Shown: positions 18,184 to 27,609 of the stretch, in pieces
Layout of the letters: the number at the start of each line of letters is the position of its first letter
Numbering within the stretch: position 1 is the first letter of the stretch
NCBI RefSeq assembly: GCF_001954275.1
Contig: NZ_MBEU01000042.1
Location: 1-33,780 of the forward strand
DNA length: 33,780 bases
Direction of reading: 5' to 3'
From: Mycobacterium sp. IS-836
GTDB lineage: Bacteria > Actinomycetota > Actinomycetes > Mycobacteriales > Mycobacteriaceae
The notes under the pieces: model-generated
Databases searched by the model: none
What the model saw: the letters and a program-made list of their open reading frames with translations, nothing else
Told to the model about the DNA's origin: nothing
Program-made: the position numbers and the translations under genes

Positions 18184-19349
18184 CGGGGCACACCCATCGC
18201 CGGTGCCGGCATCACGGCCTGGGGCGCTAGCGCCCCCGGTTGCACCGGAACCGGCACTTCCGCGGGCAGCGGCGCGGGAACCCGGGGCGCAGCCGGGATC
18301 GGCAGCCCGCCCAACGGAATTGACACTTCGGGGGGCCCGGTCGCGGGACTTTGGGGCGCCGGACTCGCGGGCGCCGGCAAGCCCGGCATCGGGAGCACAC
18401 CGGGGAACTGCCCGATGGCCGGCCCCCCGGGCATGCCGGGCAGCGGCGAAGCGGGCTGCGTCAGGTGCTGGCCGCCGACCGTCGTCGAGCCGTCGGGCGC
18501 CCGCAGCAACGCCTCCGGCCCTGACCTGACCGGCGCCGGCGGAACACCAGGAACACTAGGAGCGCCAGGACCGGCGGGGCCGGCTGGGGCGGGCTGTACC
18601 CGGACCGGGACCTCCGGGGGCAGCGCCGCCGGCTTCGGGGGTGGCGGTGGGCCCGGCTCGGGCAGCTTGGTGTTCAGCGGCGGCGGCGGAACGCCGTCGG
18701 CCGGCTTGGGCGTGCCCACCACCACCCAATTGCCGGCCGGATCCTGGACCAGGTGGGCGGTGTCCCGCGTCGGGATCATGCCCTGCTTACGGGCCGCCTC
18801 GGCGAGCGCCGGCGCCGACTCCGCCTCGCGCACATCGCGTTCCAGCGACTCCTTCTGCTGCTGCAGCAGTCGGTTCTTCTCCCGGGCGTGGCTCAGCTGG
18901 TAGGAGCGCTCCGCCGAATCGGTGGACAACCACAGCGTCAGGCCCAGCCCCAGACCGAGGGCCCCGATCACCAGCACGACGAACGGCACCTTGCGCGCCA
19001 AGGTCTGGGGCCGCAGGTCAATCGATGCCAGCCGGTTGGCCAAGCGTTCGCTCAGACGAGGCCGGACAACCTTGGGCGCCTTGGCTTTTCGCGCCTTTGC
19101 GCGGGCCTTGGCCTGGCTTGTGCTCTTGGGACGGGCCGCCCGCTCGACCGGCCGGGCGATCGGGCTGGTCTGCGGGCCCGATTTGGGCGCACGGGCGTCG
19201 CGGGCGGGCGCCGCGCTCCTGCCCGGCCGGGTCCGCCGCGACGATGCCGACTCTGCGGCGGCGCGCCGGCCTTTGCGGGCGACGCCGTCGCGCCGATCCC
19301 GGCGGTCATTGACAGCGCGGCGTTTCTGCGTGTCGCGCTTTGCCTTCAT
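18180..19349 (-). CDS. FtsL-like bitopic Pro-rich membrane protein (Rv2164c ortholog)
   Basis: The 389-residue protein has a very basic cytoplasmic N-terminus (1-119) and a single membrane helix [20 protein letters not shown] (121-140). A short coiled coil follows (about 145-180, [17 protein letters not shown] onward), then [10 protein letters not shown] and a long Pro/Gly/Ala extracytoplasmic tail (about 215-389). Position between rsmH and pbpB, single-pass topology and the juxtamembrane coiled coil are those of FtsL, the FtsQ/FtsB partner. The Pro-rich tail is not found in classical FtsL. ATG at 19349 overlaps the rsmH stop as ATGA, and its stop overlaps pbpB as GTGA. Assignment as the FtsL equivalent is inference from position and topology. 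Confidence 0.85.
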   Translation of the reverse strand: MKAKRDTQKRRAVNDRRDRRDGVARKGRRAAAESASSRRTRPGRSAAPARDARAPKSGPQTSPIARPVERAARPKSTSQAKARAKARKAKAPKVVRPRLSERLANRLASIDLRPQTLARKVPFVVLVIGALGLGLGLTLWLSTDSAERSYQLSHAREKNRLLQQQKESLERDVREAESAPALAEAARKQGMIPTRDTAHLVQDPAGNWVVVGTPKPADGVPPPPLNTKLPEPGPPPPPKPAALPPEVPVRVQPAPAGPAGPGAPSVPGVPPAPVRSGPEALLRAPDGSTTVGGQHLTQPASPLPGMPGGPAIGQFPGVLPMPGLPAPASPAPQSPATGPPEVSIPLGGLPIPAAPRVPAPLPAEVPVPVQPGALAPQAVMPAPAMGVPR

Positions 19350-20560
19350 GCGTCGCCCTTCCCGGTTGTCTGCGCTTCGGCATTCGGTCCCACCCCGGGC
19401 TGCACCCGTTGCAGGGCCCGTAATCGCACCGCGGCGCTGCGCGGGTTGCGCTCGATCTCGGCGGCGTCGGCGCGTTCAGCGCCGCGCGTCAACGACCTGA
19501 ATCGTGGCGCGTGCCCCGGCAGCTCGACCGGCAGGTCCACCGGCGAGCGCGAGGCGGTCGCGTCGGCGAACACGCGCTTGACGATGCGGTCTTCCAGGGA
19601 CTGGTAGGCCAGCACCACGATGCGGCCCGCGGCGGTGAGGGCGCCCAGCGCGGCGGGAATGGCGCCGCGCAGCGAGTCCAGCTCCTCGTTGACCGCGATC
19701 CGCAGCGCCTGAAATGTGCGCTTGGCCGGGTGCCCGCCGGTACGCCGGGCAGGTGCCGGAACCGCTTGGTAGATCAGGGCAACCAGCTCGGACGTCGACG
19801 TCAGCGGGGTGCGGGAACGCTGCCGGACGATGTGGGCGGCAATGCGGCGCGCGAACCGCTCCTCGCCGTAGCGGCGCAGGATGTCCGTCAGGGTGCGCTC
19901 GTCGTAGGTGTTGACGATGTCGGCCGCCGTAAGCGGCGAGCCCGGGTCCATCCGCATGTCCAGAGGCGCGTCCTGGGCATACGCAAAGCCGCGCTCCGCG
20001 CGATCGAGCTGCATCGACGAAACGCCGAGATCGAACAACACACCATCCACCGATTCGGCTGGGGCGTAACCGGATTCAGCCAGCGCCGCGGCAAGCCCGT
20101 CATAGCGCGTGTGCACCAACGTGATTCGGTCTTCGAACTGCGTCAGCCGATTCCGGGCGATGTCGAGCGCGCTGGGGTCACGGTCGAGCCCGATCAGCCG
20201 CAGGCCCGGCAATTCGGTGAGGAACCGCTCCGCGTGCCCGCCCGCGCCGATGGTGGCGTCGACGAGGACCGCCCCCGACCCGTCCGCGTGGTTGCGGGTC
20301 AATGCGGGGGTGAGCAGCTCGACGCAGCGTTGCGCCAGGACGGGCACATGCCCGAATTTCCCTGAGCCGAAGTCTCGTTGGCCCAAATCTTCTGGATCGT
20401 CAACCACCGCAACACCTCCCCGGATCGGGCGGGATGCCCAGGCACCGAGGTCCCTGTCCGAAGGCACGAACCTGGCGTTGGGGAAGTACGCCAGGGTCGG
20501 TTCGGGCAGAGGCCACGATGCACGGGCATGCGCCTCAGATGATGTCGCCGAGTGCTTCAT
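19346..20560 (-). CDS. rsmH: 16S rRNA (cytosine-N4)-methyltransferase RsmH
   Basis: RsmH (MraW) uses S-adenosylmethionine to methylate N4 of C1402 in 16S rRNA. The family motif GHVPVL (70-75), the cofactor loop [15 protein letters not shown] (100-114), [28 protein letters not shown] and the C-terminal [10 protein letters not shown] are all visible. The start is uncertain. ATG at 20560 (404 residues) overlaps the mraZ end by 26 nt and has a weak ribosome-binding site. An earlier in-frame codon at 20620 would overlap mraZ much more. The N-terminal extension of about 70 residues before GHVPVL is also seen in M. tuberculosis. Confidence 0.93.
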   Translation of the reverse strand: MKHSATSSEAHARASWPLPEPTLAYFPNARFVPSDRDLGAWASRPIRGGVAVVDDPEDLGQRDFGSGKFGHVPVLAQRCVELLTPALTRNHADGSGAVLVDATIGAGGHAERFLTELPGLRLIGLDRDPSALDIARNRLTQFEDRITLVHTRYDGLAAALAESGYAPAESVDGVLFDLGVSSMQLDRAERGFAYAQDAPLDMRMDPGSPLTAADIVNTYDERTLTDILRRYGEERFARRIAAHIVRQRSRTPLTSTSELVALIYQAVPAPARRTGGHPAKRTFQALRIAVNEELDSLRGAIPAALGALTAAGRIVVLAYQSLEDRIVKRVFADATASRSPVDLPVELPGHAPRFRSLTRGAERADAAEIERNPRSAAVRLRALQRVQPGVGPNAEAQTTGKGDA

Positions 20561-20966
20561 CGCTGGCCGCGGAGAAGTTCTCTTCGTGGGTTTGCTGGTA
20601 GTCGTGCCAGGCCTGCGCATCCCAGATCTCGAGGTAGTCGACCGCCCCGATCACCACGCAGTCCTTGGAGAGGTTGGCATAGCGGCGATGGTCGGACGAC
20701 AAGGTGATGCGTCCCTGCGCGTCGGGATGCTGCTCGTCGGTGCCGGCGGCCAGATTGCGCAGGAATGCCCTGGCTTCCGGGTTGCTTCGCGATGTCTTGC
20801 TCGCCCGTCGGGCCAGCTGTTCGAATTCCGTCCGCGGGTACACGGCCAGGCTGTGATCTTGGCTCTTGGTGACCATCAACCCCCCTGCCAGTGCGTCGCG
20901 AAATTTGGCGGGCAACGTCAGCCGCCCCTTGTCGTCGAGCTTGGGCGTGTAGGTGCCGAGAAACAC
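20535..20966 (-). CDS. mraZ: Transcriptional regulator MraZ
   Basis: This 143-residue protein has two AbrB-like half-domains. Each carries the DNA-contact signature, DDKGRLTLP (11-19) and DAQGRITLS (about 85-93). In other bacteria MraZ forms ring-like oligomers that bind TGGGN direct repeats and regulate the dcw operon. The chosen start is GTG at 20966. GGGAGGTGA sits 7 nt before it, and [15 protein letters not shown] matches the usual protein start; the ATG at 20981 belongs to that ribosome-binding region. It is the first gene of the cluster. Its upstream DNA holds matching TGGGG boxes, which points to autoregulation. Confidence 0.95.
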   Translation of the reverse strand: MFLGTYTPKLDDKGRLTLPAKFRDALAGGLMVTKSQDHSLAVYPRTEFEQLARRASKTSRSNPEARAFLRNLAAGTDEQHPDAQGRITLSSDHRRYANLSKDCVVIGAVDYLEIWDAQAWHDYQQTHEENFSAASDEALGDII

Positions 20967-20999
20967 CAGCTCACCTCCCATGGAGACCCGGCTTTCGCC

Positions 21000-21023
21000 T
21001 CACCCAAACGCTCGCCCAAACGC
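21000..21023. repeat. 12-bp tandem repeat in mraZ leader
   Basis: TCACCCAAACGC (21000-21011) is followed directly by TCGCCCAAACGC (21012-21023), differing at one base. On the mraZ-coding strand each unit contains TTTGGG, so two further TGGG words lie between the putative transcription start and the start codon. Confidence 0.6.
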
Positions 21024-21026
21024 TTC

Positions 21027-21061
21027 AGCCACCATACCCCACAATCCCCCACTTCGCCCCA
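21027..21061 (-). promoter_or_regulatory. Putative MraZ operator and dcw promoter
   Basis: On the minus strand TGGGG begins at 21061, 21051 and 21041, exactly 10 bp apart, with a weaker TGGCT at 21031. The form is TGGGG-N5 repeated, matching the TGGGN-N5 direct repeats known to bind MraZ in E. coli. A TATGGT hexamer (21036-21031) between the third and fourth boxes could be the -10 element, putting the transcription start near 21024, about 58 nt before mraZ. Bound MraZ would then cover the promoter and could repress the operon. Confidence 0.75.
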
Positions 21062-21190
21062 TTACTGTCGTGTCGTCGCCGGGTTTTCCGAATCATCCGC
21101 CACGTTGGGCCGCCCGACGCCGGCCCGGGGTCACGCGGGGACCCGATCGCGGCGTCGGAAAGACGCATTTCAAGGCGTCAAAGTCGGTCG

Positions 21191-21230
21191 GTGGGGCCAA
21201 GTGGGGCGCCCGGGTGGGGCCAAGTGGGGC
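21191..21230 (+). promoter_or_regulatory. Second TGGGG array with G-quadruplex potential
   Basis: The 17-mer GTGGGGCCAAGTGGGGC occurs at 21191-21207 and 21214-21230. The four TGGGG boxes (21192, 21202, 21215, 21225) are 10 bp apart within each pair and point in the opposite direction to the mraZ operator. The strand holds five G-runs separated by 6, 5, 1 and 6 bases, which fits a canonical intramolecular G-quadruplex pattern. It lies about 225 bp upstream of mraZ. Confidence 0.6.
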
Positions 21231-21276
21231 TCGGTTTGGGATCGTTTCGGGCTCGAATTGGGCTCGAACACGAAAA

Positions 21277-21298
21277 CGGGGTAGCCATCGGCTACCCC
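21277..21298 (-). terminator. Hairpin terminator-like structure after the DUF3040 gene
   Basis: GGGGTAGCC (21278-21286) pairs perfectly with GGCTACCCC (21290-21298) across a 3-nt loop. On the minus strand the stem is followed by GTTTTCGTG, so it carries a short T run in the direction of the DUF3040 gene, whose stop is about 50 nt upstream. It would insulate mraZ from that gene. Confidence 0.65.
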
Positions 21299-21300
21299 GC

Positions 21301-21345
21301 TGTGTCAGGTGATGCTGTGTCAGGTGACGCTACGTCAGGCGATCC
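21301..21345. repeat. Three 15-bp tandem repeats after the DUF3040 gene
   Basis: TGTGTCAGGTGATGC (21301-21315), TGTGTCAGGTGACGC (21316-21330) and TACGTCAGGCGATCC (21331-21345) run head to tail, ending 2 nt from the gene's stop codon. The first two differ at one base and the third is more diverged. Confidence 0.75.
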
Positions 21346-21347
21346 GG

Positions 21348-21749
21348 CTAATCGTCGAAGCGACGGCGGAACCGGTCCTCCATACGACTGGTGAACGAGC
21401 CCCCGCCACCCTTGCCGCGACGCTGCTGCCTTCCCGGTATCGAACCCGAGTGGCCCGACCTGCCGGCCAACCGCGGACCGGTGATCGCGAACACCACGCC
21501 GCCGAACATCACGATGAAGCCAAAGACGCTGAGAATCGGGAAATTCCCGATCATCGTCGCCCTGAATGCCACGCCGGACACCAGCATCGCCAAACCGATG
21601 ATGAACAGCGCCGCGCCCTGCAACCGCCGCCGTGCCGTCGGCGCCCGGAACCCCCCGCCACGTACGCTCGAAGCGAACTTGGGGTCCTCGGCATAGAGCG
21701 CGCTCTCGATCTGATCGAGCATCCGCTGCTCATGATCGGAGAGTGGCAT
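21348..21749 (-). CDS. DUF3040 membrane protein (Rv2169c ortholog)
   Basis: The 133-residue protein begins MPLSDHEQRMLDQIESAL, the conserved amphipathic start of DUF3040 proteins. RRRLQGAALFIIGLAMLVSG (first membrane helix, about 55-75) follows, then a second helix, FGFIVMFGGVVFAITG (about 88-105), and a basic Gly/Arg-rich cytoplasmic tail ending RMEDRFRRRFDD. The function is unknown; the family is restricted to Actinobacteria and often lies beside the dcw cluster. ATG at 21749 is chosen because AGGAGG lies 6 nt before it; the in-frame start at 21794 lacks similarity. It is transcribed toward mraZ, but a hairpin separates them. Confidence 0.88.
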   Translation of the reverse strand: MPLSDHEQRMLDQIESALYAEDPKFASSVRGGGFRAPTARRRLQGAALFIIGLAMLVSGVAFRATMIGNFPILSVFGFIVMFGGVVFAITGPRLAGRSGHSGSIPGRQQRRGKGGGGSFTSRMEDRFRRRFDD

Positions 21750-22069
21750 TCGTCCCTCCTTGCCGACCGCTTGGCACGTAACTATCGATATCACGCGGAT
21801 GCCCGTTGTGGGGGCAACTAACTCAGATGATACGAGGTCTATCTGCGGCGTACCACTGGTTCGTCGGCGATTCTATCTCCCGCGCCGCCCGGCGATCATT
21901 CCGGCAATCAGGTGGGCCGCAACGGCGATAGCCCGTTAGCGCGACCGCTCGACCGCCGCCTATCGCCGCGTCCGATAATGGCGATAGGCGCGCACGGCCG
22001 AGGCACCCCGATGAGATCCCGGCACGGCGCCACACCGAATCACTGGACGGCTGAGGAGGACACCGCGAG
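21750..22069. other. Divergent intergenic region between the DUF3040 and GNAT genes
   Basis: The 320-nt gap between these divergent starts has no ORF that resembles a protein family. It contains the inverted repeat annotated at 21957-21990, a further GGCGATAG word at 21924-21931, and the AGGAGG site of each flanking gene. I could not identify a convincing -35/-10 pair. Confidence 0.5.
21957..21990. promoter_or_regulatory. 11-bp perfect inverted repeat, candidate operator
   Basis: CGCCTATCGCC (21957-21967) and GGCGATAGGCG (21980-21990) are perfect reverse complements across a 12-nt spacer, 80 nt before the GNAT start. Half-site centres are about 23 bp apart, close to two helical turns, which suits a dimeric regulator. 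A third partial half-site, GGCGATAG, lies at 21924. No T run follows, so a terminator is less likely. Confidence 0.5.
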
Positions 22070-22678
22070 TTGGCGATATTCCTCATCGATCTGCCGCCGG
22101 ACGATATGGAGCGCCGCCTCGGTGACGCCCTCGGTGTCTACGTCGACGCGATGCGCTACCCGAGAGGCACCGGGAATCAGCGCGCCGCGATGTGGCTGGA
22201 GCACATTCGGCGACAGGGATGGCAGGGAGCCGCCGTTGTTGAAGCCGACGTCGAAGCTGACGCAACCGGCTCGGCACCCTCGACTGCGGAGTTGACCGAC
22301 GCACCGCTGCTCGGCGTGGCCTACGGATACCCCGGGGCCCCCGGTCAGTGGTGGCAGCAGCAGGTCGTCCTGGGCCTGCAGCGCGGCGGCTTGCCGTCTC
22401 AGGAGATCACCCGCCTGATGACCAGCTACTTCGAGCTGACCGAATTGCACATTCACCCCCGCGCGCAGGGCCGCGGCCTGGGCGAGGCACTCGCCCGGCG
22501 GCTGCTGTCGGGCCGCGGTGAGCGCAACGTCCTGCTCTCCACGCCCGAAACCAACGGCGAGCCCAACCGGGCCTGGCGGTTGTACCGGCGGCTGGGATTC
22601 ACCGACGTGATCCGCCGCTACCACTTCGCCGGTGACCCACGGGCGTTCGCGATCCTGGGCCGCGCCCTGCCCCTATAG
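22070..22678 (+). CDS. GNAT-family N-acetyltransferase (Rv2170 ortholog)
   Basis: The 202-residue protein shows the acetyl-CoA pyrophosphate-binding motif ELHIHPRAQGRGLGEALA (125-142, Q133-G-R-G-L-G138) and the C-terminal motif RAWRLYRRLGFTDVIRRYHF (168-187). These define a GCN5-related acetyltransferase. The M. tuberculosis ortholog has been reported to acetylate isocitrate dehydrogenase; whether that holds here is untested. The start is TTG at 22070 with GAGGAGG 10 nt upstream, and MAIFLIDLPP matches the recalled ortholog start exactly. lppM begins 30 nt after its stop on the same strand. Confidence 0.9.
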   Translation: MAIFLIDLPPDDMERRLGDALGVYVDAMRYPRGTGNQRAAMWLEHIRRQGWQGAAVVEADVEADATGSAPSTAELTDAPLLGVAYGYPGAPGQWWQQQVVLGLQRGGLPSQEITRLMTSYFELTELHIHPRAQGRGLGEALARRLLSGRGERNVLLSTPETNGEPNRAWRLYRRLGFTDVIRRYHFAGDPRAFAILGRALPL

Positions 22679-22708
22679 GAGACATGCCGGATCTGGCACG
22701 ATGACCTC

Positions 22709-23421
22709 GTGCCCGCCAGCTCTGCATCACTGAGAGTCCGAGGATTCACAGCCCGCCGGCGCCGTGTGCTGGTCATCGCGATGCTGCTGCTGCTTGTCCC
22801 GCTGGCCACGGGATGCCTGCGGGTCCGAGCGTCGCTGACCATCTCACCCGACGACCTGGTGTCCGGGGAGATCATCGCGGCGGCCAAGCCGAAAAGCCCC
22901 AAGGACCCCGGCCCGCAGCTCGGCGGCGACCTGCCGTTCAGCCAAAAAGTGGCGGTGTCGAACTACGACAGCGACGGCTACGTCGGCTCGCAGGCGGTGT
23001 TCTCCGATCTGACGTTCGCCGAGGTGCCGCAGCTGGCTCATATGAACGCCGACGCCCAGGGCGTGAATCTGTCGCTGCGCAGAAGCGGCAACCTGGTGAT
23101 CATGGACGGCCGGGCCGATCTGACGTCGGTGACCGACAACGACGCGGACGTCGAGTTGACCGTCGCGTTCCCCGGCGTGGTGACCTCGACGAACGGCGAT
23201 CACATCGAGCCAACCGTCGTGTCCTGGAAGCTCAAGCCGGGCGTGGTGAGCACGATGACCGCCCAGGCCCGCTACACCGACCCCAATACCCGGTCCTTCA
23301 CCGGGGCGGGCGTCTGGCTCGGAATCGCGTCGTTCGCGGCCGCTGCCGTGGTGGGGGTGCTGGCCTGGGTCGGCCGGGACCGCTCCGAGCGGTTCACCGC
23401 GCCGCGGGATCACCCGCCCAG

Positions 23422-23425
<4 letters not shown>
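22709..23425 (+). CDS. lppM: Lipoprotein LppM
   Basis: This 238-residue envelope protein has a basic n-region (RRRRV, 17-20), a hydrophobic stretch (21-33) and a lipobox-like LATGC with Cys36. The -3 residue is Ala rather than Leu/Val, so the lipobox is atypical. A soluble domain (about 40-195) with DGYVGSQAVFSDLTFAEVP follows, then a C-terminal membrane helix (about 202-222). The M. tuberculosis protein has been linked to inhibition of phagosome maturation. GTG at 22709 has a CACGAT six bases before it, a weak candidate for a leaderless promoter. Its TAG stop interlocks with the TAG of the convergent gene in a CTAG palindrome. Confidence 0.88.
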
Positions 23426-25573
<2,148 letters not shown>

Positions 25574-25577
25574 ACCG

Positions 25578-27110
25578 ATGACGACCCCGACCGACACCCC
25601 GGCCGATCGACCGTCGGCGACGAAACATTCACTCGCCCAATATTTTTCACGGTTGCGTGCCTTCGTTGCCACTCCGGACGCCGGGCCGGCGCGGCTGGGC
25701 TTTGTGGGCTCGGTGCTGATCACCCTGGGCGGGCTGGGCGCCGGCAGCACCAAGCCGCACGACCCCGTGCTCGAATCGATTCACATGTCCTGGCTGCGCT
25801 TCGGACACGGACTGGTGCTGTCGTCGATTCTGTTGTGGGCGGGTGTGGGTCTGCTGCTGATCGCGTGGCTCGCGCTGGGCCGCCGCGTGGTTGCCGGCAC
25901 CGCAACCGAATTCACGATGCGCGCCACCACCGCCTTCTGGTTGGCGCCGTTGCTCGTCTCGGTGCCCGTCTTCAGTCGCGACACCTACTCGTACCTGGCC
26001 CAGGGCGCGCTCCTGCGCGACGGCTTCGACCCGTACGCCGTGGGCCCTGTCGCCAATCCAAATGCGTTGCTGGACAACGTAAGCCCCATCTGGAGCATCA
26101 CCACGGCGCCCTACGGCCCGGTGTTCATTCTGGTGGCCAAAGTGGTCACGATGGCGGTCGGCAACCACGTCATCGCCGGCACCATGCTGCTGCGCCTGTG
26201 CATGCTGCCCGGGCTGGCGCTGCTGATCTGGGCCGCGCCCCGACTGGCCCACCATCTGGGCACCAGTGGCGCCGCCGCGCTGTGGATCTGCGTGCTCAAC
26301 CCGTTGGTGCTAATCCATCTGATGGGCGGGGTGCACAACGAGATGCTGATGGTCGGCCTGATGGCCGCCGGCATCGCGCTGACTTTTCAGGGCCGGCACA
26401 CCCTCGGCGTCACCCTGATCACGGTCGCGATCGCCGTCAAGGCCACCGCCGGTATCGCGTTGCCGTTTCTGGTGTGGGTGTGGATGCGGCATCTGCGCGA
26501 GGAACGGGGATATCGGCCGGTGCGGGCGTTCGTGGCGGCGACCGCGTTGTCGTTGCTGATCTTCACCGTGGTTTTCGCGATCTTGTCCGCGGTGGCGGGC
26601 GTCGGGCTGGGCTGGCTGACCGCGCTGGCCGGGTCGGTGAAGATCATCAACTGGCTCACGGTGCCGACCGCGACGGCGAACCTGATCCACGCCCTGGGGA
26701 GCGGGTTTTTCCCCGTCAATTTCTATGCCACGCTACGAATCACCCGCTACATCGGGATCGCGATCATCGCCGTGTCGCTGCCGCTGTTGTGGTGGCGATT
26801 CCGGCGCGACGACCGGGCCGCGCTCGCCGGCATCGCGTGGTCGATGCTGATCGTGGTGCTGTTCGTCCCCGCGGCCCTGCCGTGGTACTACTCCTGGCCG
26901 CTGGCGGTCATGTCCCCGCTGACCCAGTCACGACGAGCACTGGCGGCCATCGCCGGGTTCTCCACCTGGGTGATGGTGATCTTCAAACCCGATGGATCGC
27001 ACGGGATGTATTCCTGGCCGCACGTTTTCCTGGCGCTCGCGGCCGCGCTGATCGCGTGGCGCACGCTGTACCGGGCACCTGAACCGGTCAGAGTCAGTAG
27101 CTCTCAGTAG
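25578..27110 (+). CDS. mptA: Alpha-(1->6)-mannopyranosyltransferase MptA
   Basis: The 510-residue polytopic GT-C glycosyltransferase has about a dozen hydrophobic helices. A conserved acidic motif, SRDTYSYLAQG (133-143), sits in the first large extracytoplasmic loop, and LLRDGFDPYAVGPVANPNA follows. MptA uses polyprenyl-phosphate mannose to extend the alpha-1,6-mannan backbone of lipomannan and lipoarabinomannan on the outer face of the membrane. ATG at 25578 is 4 nt after idsA2. The C-terminus ends 3 nt from the convergent Rv2175c-like gene, leaving no room for a terminator. Confidence 0.92.
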   Translation: MTTPTDTPADRPSATKHSLAQYFSRLRAFVATPDAGPARLGFVGSVLITLGGLGAGSTKPHDPVLESIHMSWLRFGHGLVLSSILLWAGVGLLLIAWLALGRRVVAGTATEFTMRATTAFWLAPLLVSVPVFSRDTYSYLAQGALLRDGFDPYAVGPVANPNALLDNVSPIWSITTAPYGPVFILVAKVVTMAVGNHVIAGTMLLRLCMLPGLALLIWAAPRLAHHLGTSGAAALWICVLNPLVLIHLMGGVHNEMLMVGLMAAGIALTFQGRHTLGVTLITVAIAVKATAGIALPFLVWVWMRHLREERGYRPVRAFVAATALSLLIFTVVFAILSAVAGVGLGWLTALAGSVKIINWLTVPTATANLIHALGSGFFPVNFYATLRITRYIGIAIIAVSLPLLWWRFRRDDRAALAGIAWSMLIVVLFVPAALPWYYSWPLAVMSPLTQSRRALAAIAGFSTWVMVIFKPDGSHGMYSWPHVFLALAAALIAWRTLYRAPEPVRVSSSQ

Positions 27111-27113
27111 CGC

Positions 27114-27518
27114 TCAGTAAGCCATAGCTTGCGCCCGGCGCACCACTTCGCGGGCCTGGTGGGCGTGCAGCGCGTCCACGGGGCGTGCGTTGTTCATGGC
27201 GTCGCGGCTGCCGTCGCGCGTGACCGTGAGCGACGGGTCTGGGGTGAACAGCCAGCGCACGATCTCCGTCTCGTGATACCCGCCGTCGTGCAGGATCGTC
27301 AGCAGCCCCGGCAGGCTCTTGACCACCTCGCCGGAATTGGTGAAGAAGACCTGCGGCACCACCACACCCCCGCCGCGCCGCACCGCGACCAGGTGGCCCT
27401 CCCGCAGCTGCTGTTGCACCTTGCTTACCGGCACCCCGAGCAACTCGGCGACCCGTGGCAGGTCGTAGGTTGGCTCGTCGGGTTCTAGAACATCGTCGCC
27501 GGCCGGAAAACTGCCCAC
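27114..27518 (-). CDS. Winged-helix DNA-binding protein, PknL substrate (Rv2175c ortholog)
   Basis: From GTG 27518 the protein is 134 residues. An N-terminal helix-turn-helix, TYDLPRVAELLGVPVSKVQQ, is followed by a wing with REGHLVAVRRGGGVVVP and a helical C-terminal part ending HQAREVVRRAQAMAY. The M. tuberculosis protein binds DNA and is phosphorylated by PknL near its N-terminus (Thr9). I chose GTG 27518 because TACACT sits exactly six bases before it. A TTG at 27563 would add 15 residues (including a Thr at position 9) but lies upstream of that promoter. It is divergent from pknL across 91 nt. Confidence 0.85.
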   Translation of the reverse strand: MGSFPAGDDVLEPDEPTYDLPRVAELLGVPVSKVQQQLREGHLVAVRRGGGVVVPQVFFTNSGEVVKSLPGLLTILHDGGYHETEIVRWLFTPDPSLTVTRDGSRDAMNNARPVDALHAHQAREVVRRAQAMAY

Positions 27519-27524
27519 CGCGCA

Positions 27525-27530
27525 AGTGTA
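27525..27530 (-). promoter_or_regulatory. -10 box for leaderless Rv2175c-like transcript
   Basis: TACACT (27530-27525) is followed by six bases (TGCGCG) and then GTG 27518. A start site 7 nt past the box would coincide with the start codon. No Shine-Dalgarno is present, which fits a leaderless mRNA. Confidence 0.65.
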
Positions 27531-27597
27531 GGCCTTGGTGCGCGACCGAGTGGGCGCGTTCAAGCTAATGTTTCGCCGCCAATCGGACCGCCACCCC

Positions 27598-27603
27598 TAC
27601 GAT
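27598..27603 (+). promoter_or_regulatory. -10 box for leaderless pknL transcript
   Basis: TACGAT (27598-27603) is followed by six bases (GGCCCC) and the GTG at 27610, the same geometry as the divergent gene. No ribosome-binding site lies before the GTG. Confidence 0.65.
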
Positions 27604-27609
27604 GGCCCC

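Noticed and set aside
16216..18903. 895-codon plus-strand open frame
   Set aside because: Antisense to pbpB and the FtsL-like gene, whose active-site motifs are complete on the other strand; no recognisable domain.
21957..21990. Reading the 11-bp inverted repeat as a terminator
   Set aside because: The 12-nt loop is long, no T run follows on either strand, and both flanking genes start, not end, here.
21823..22086. 87-codon minus-strand frame between the DUF3040 and GNAT genes
   Set aside because: No family resemblance or ribosome-binding site; it overlaps the inverted-repeat operator and the GNAT start.
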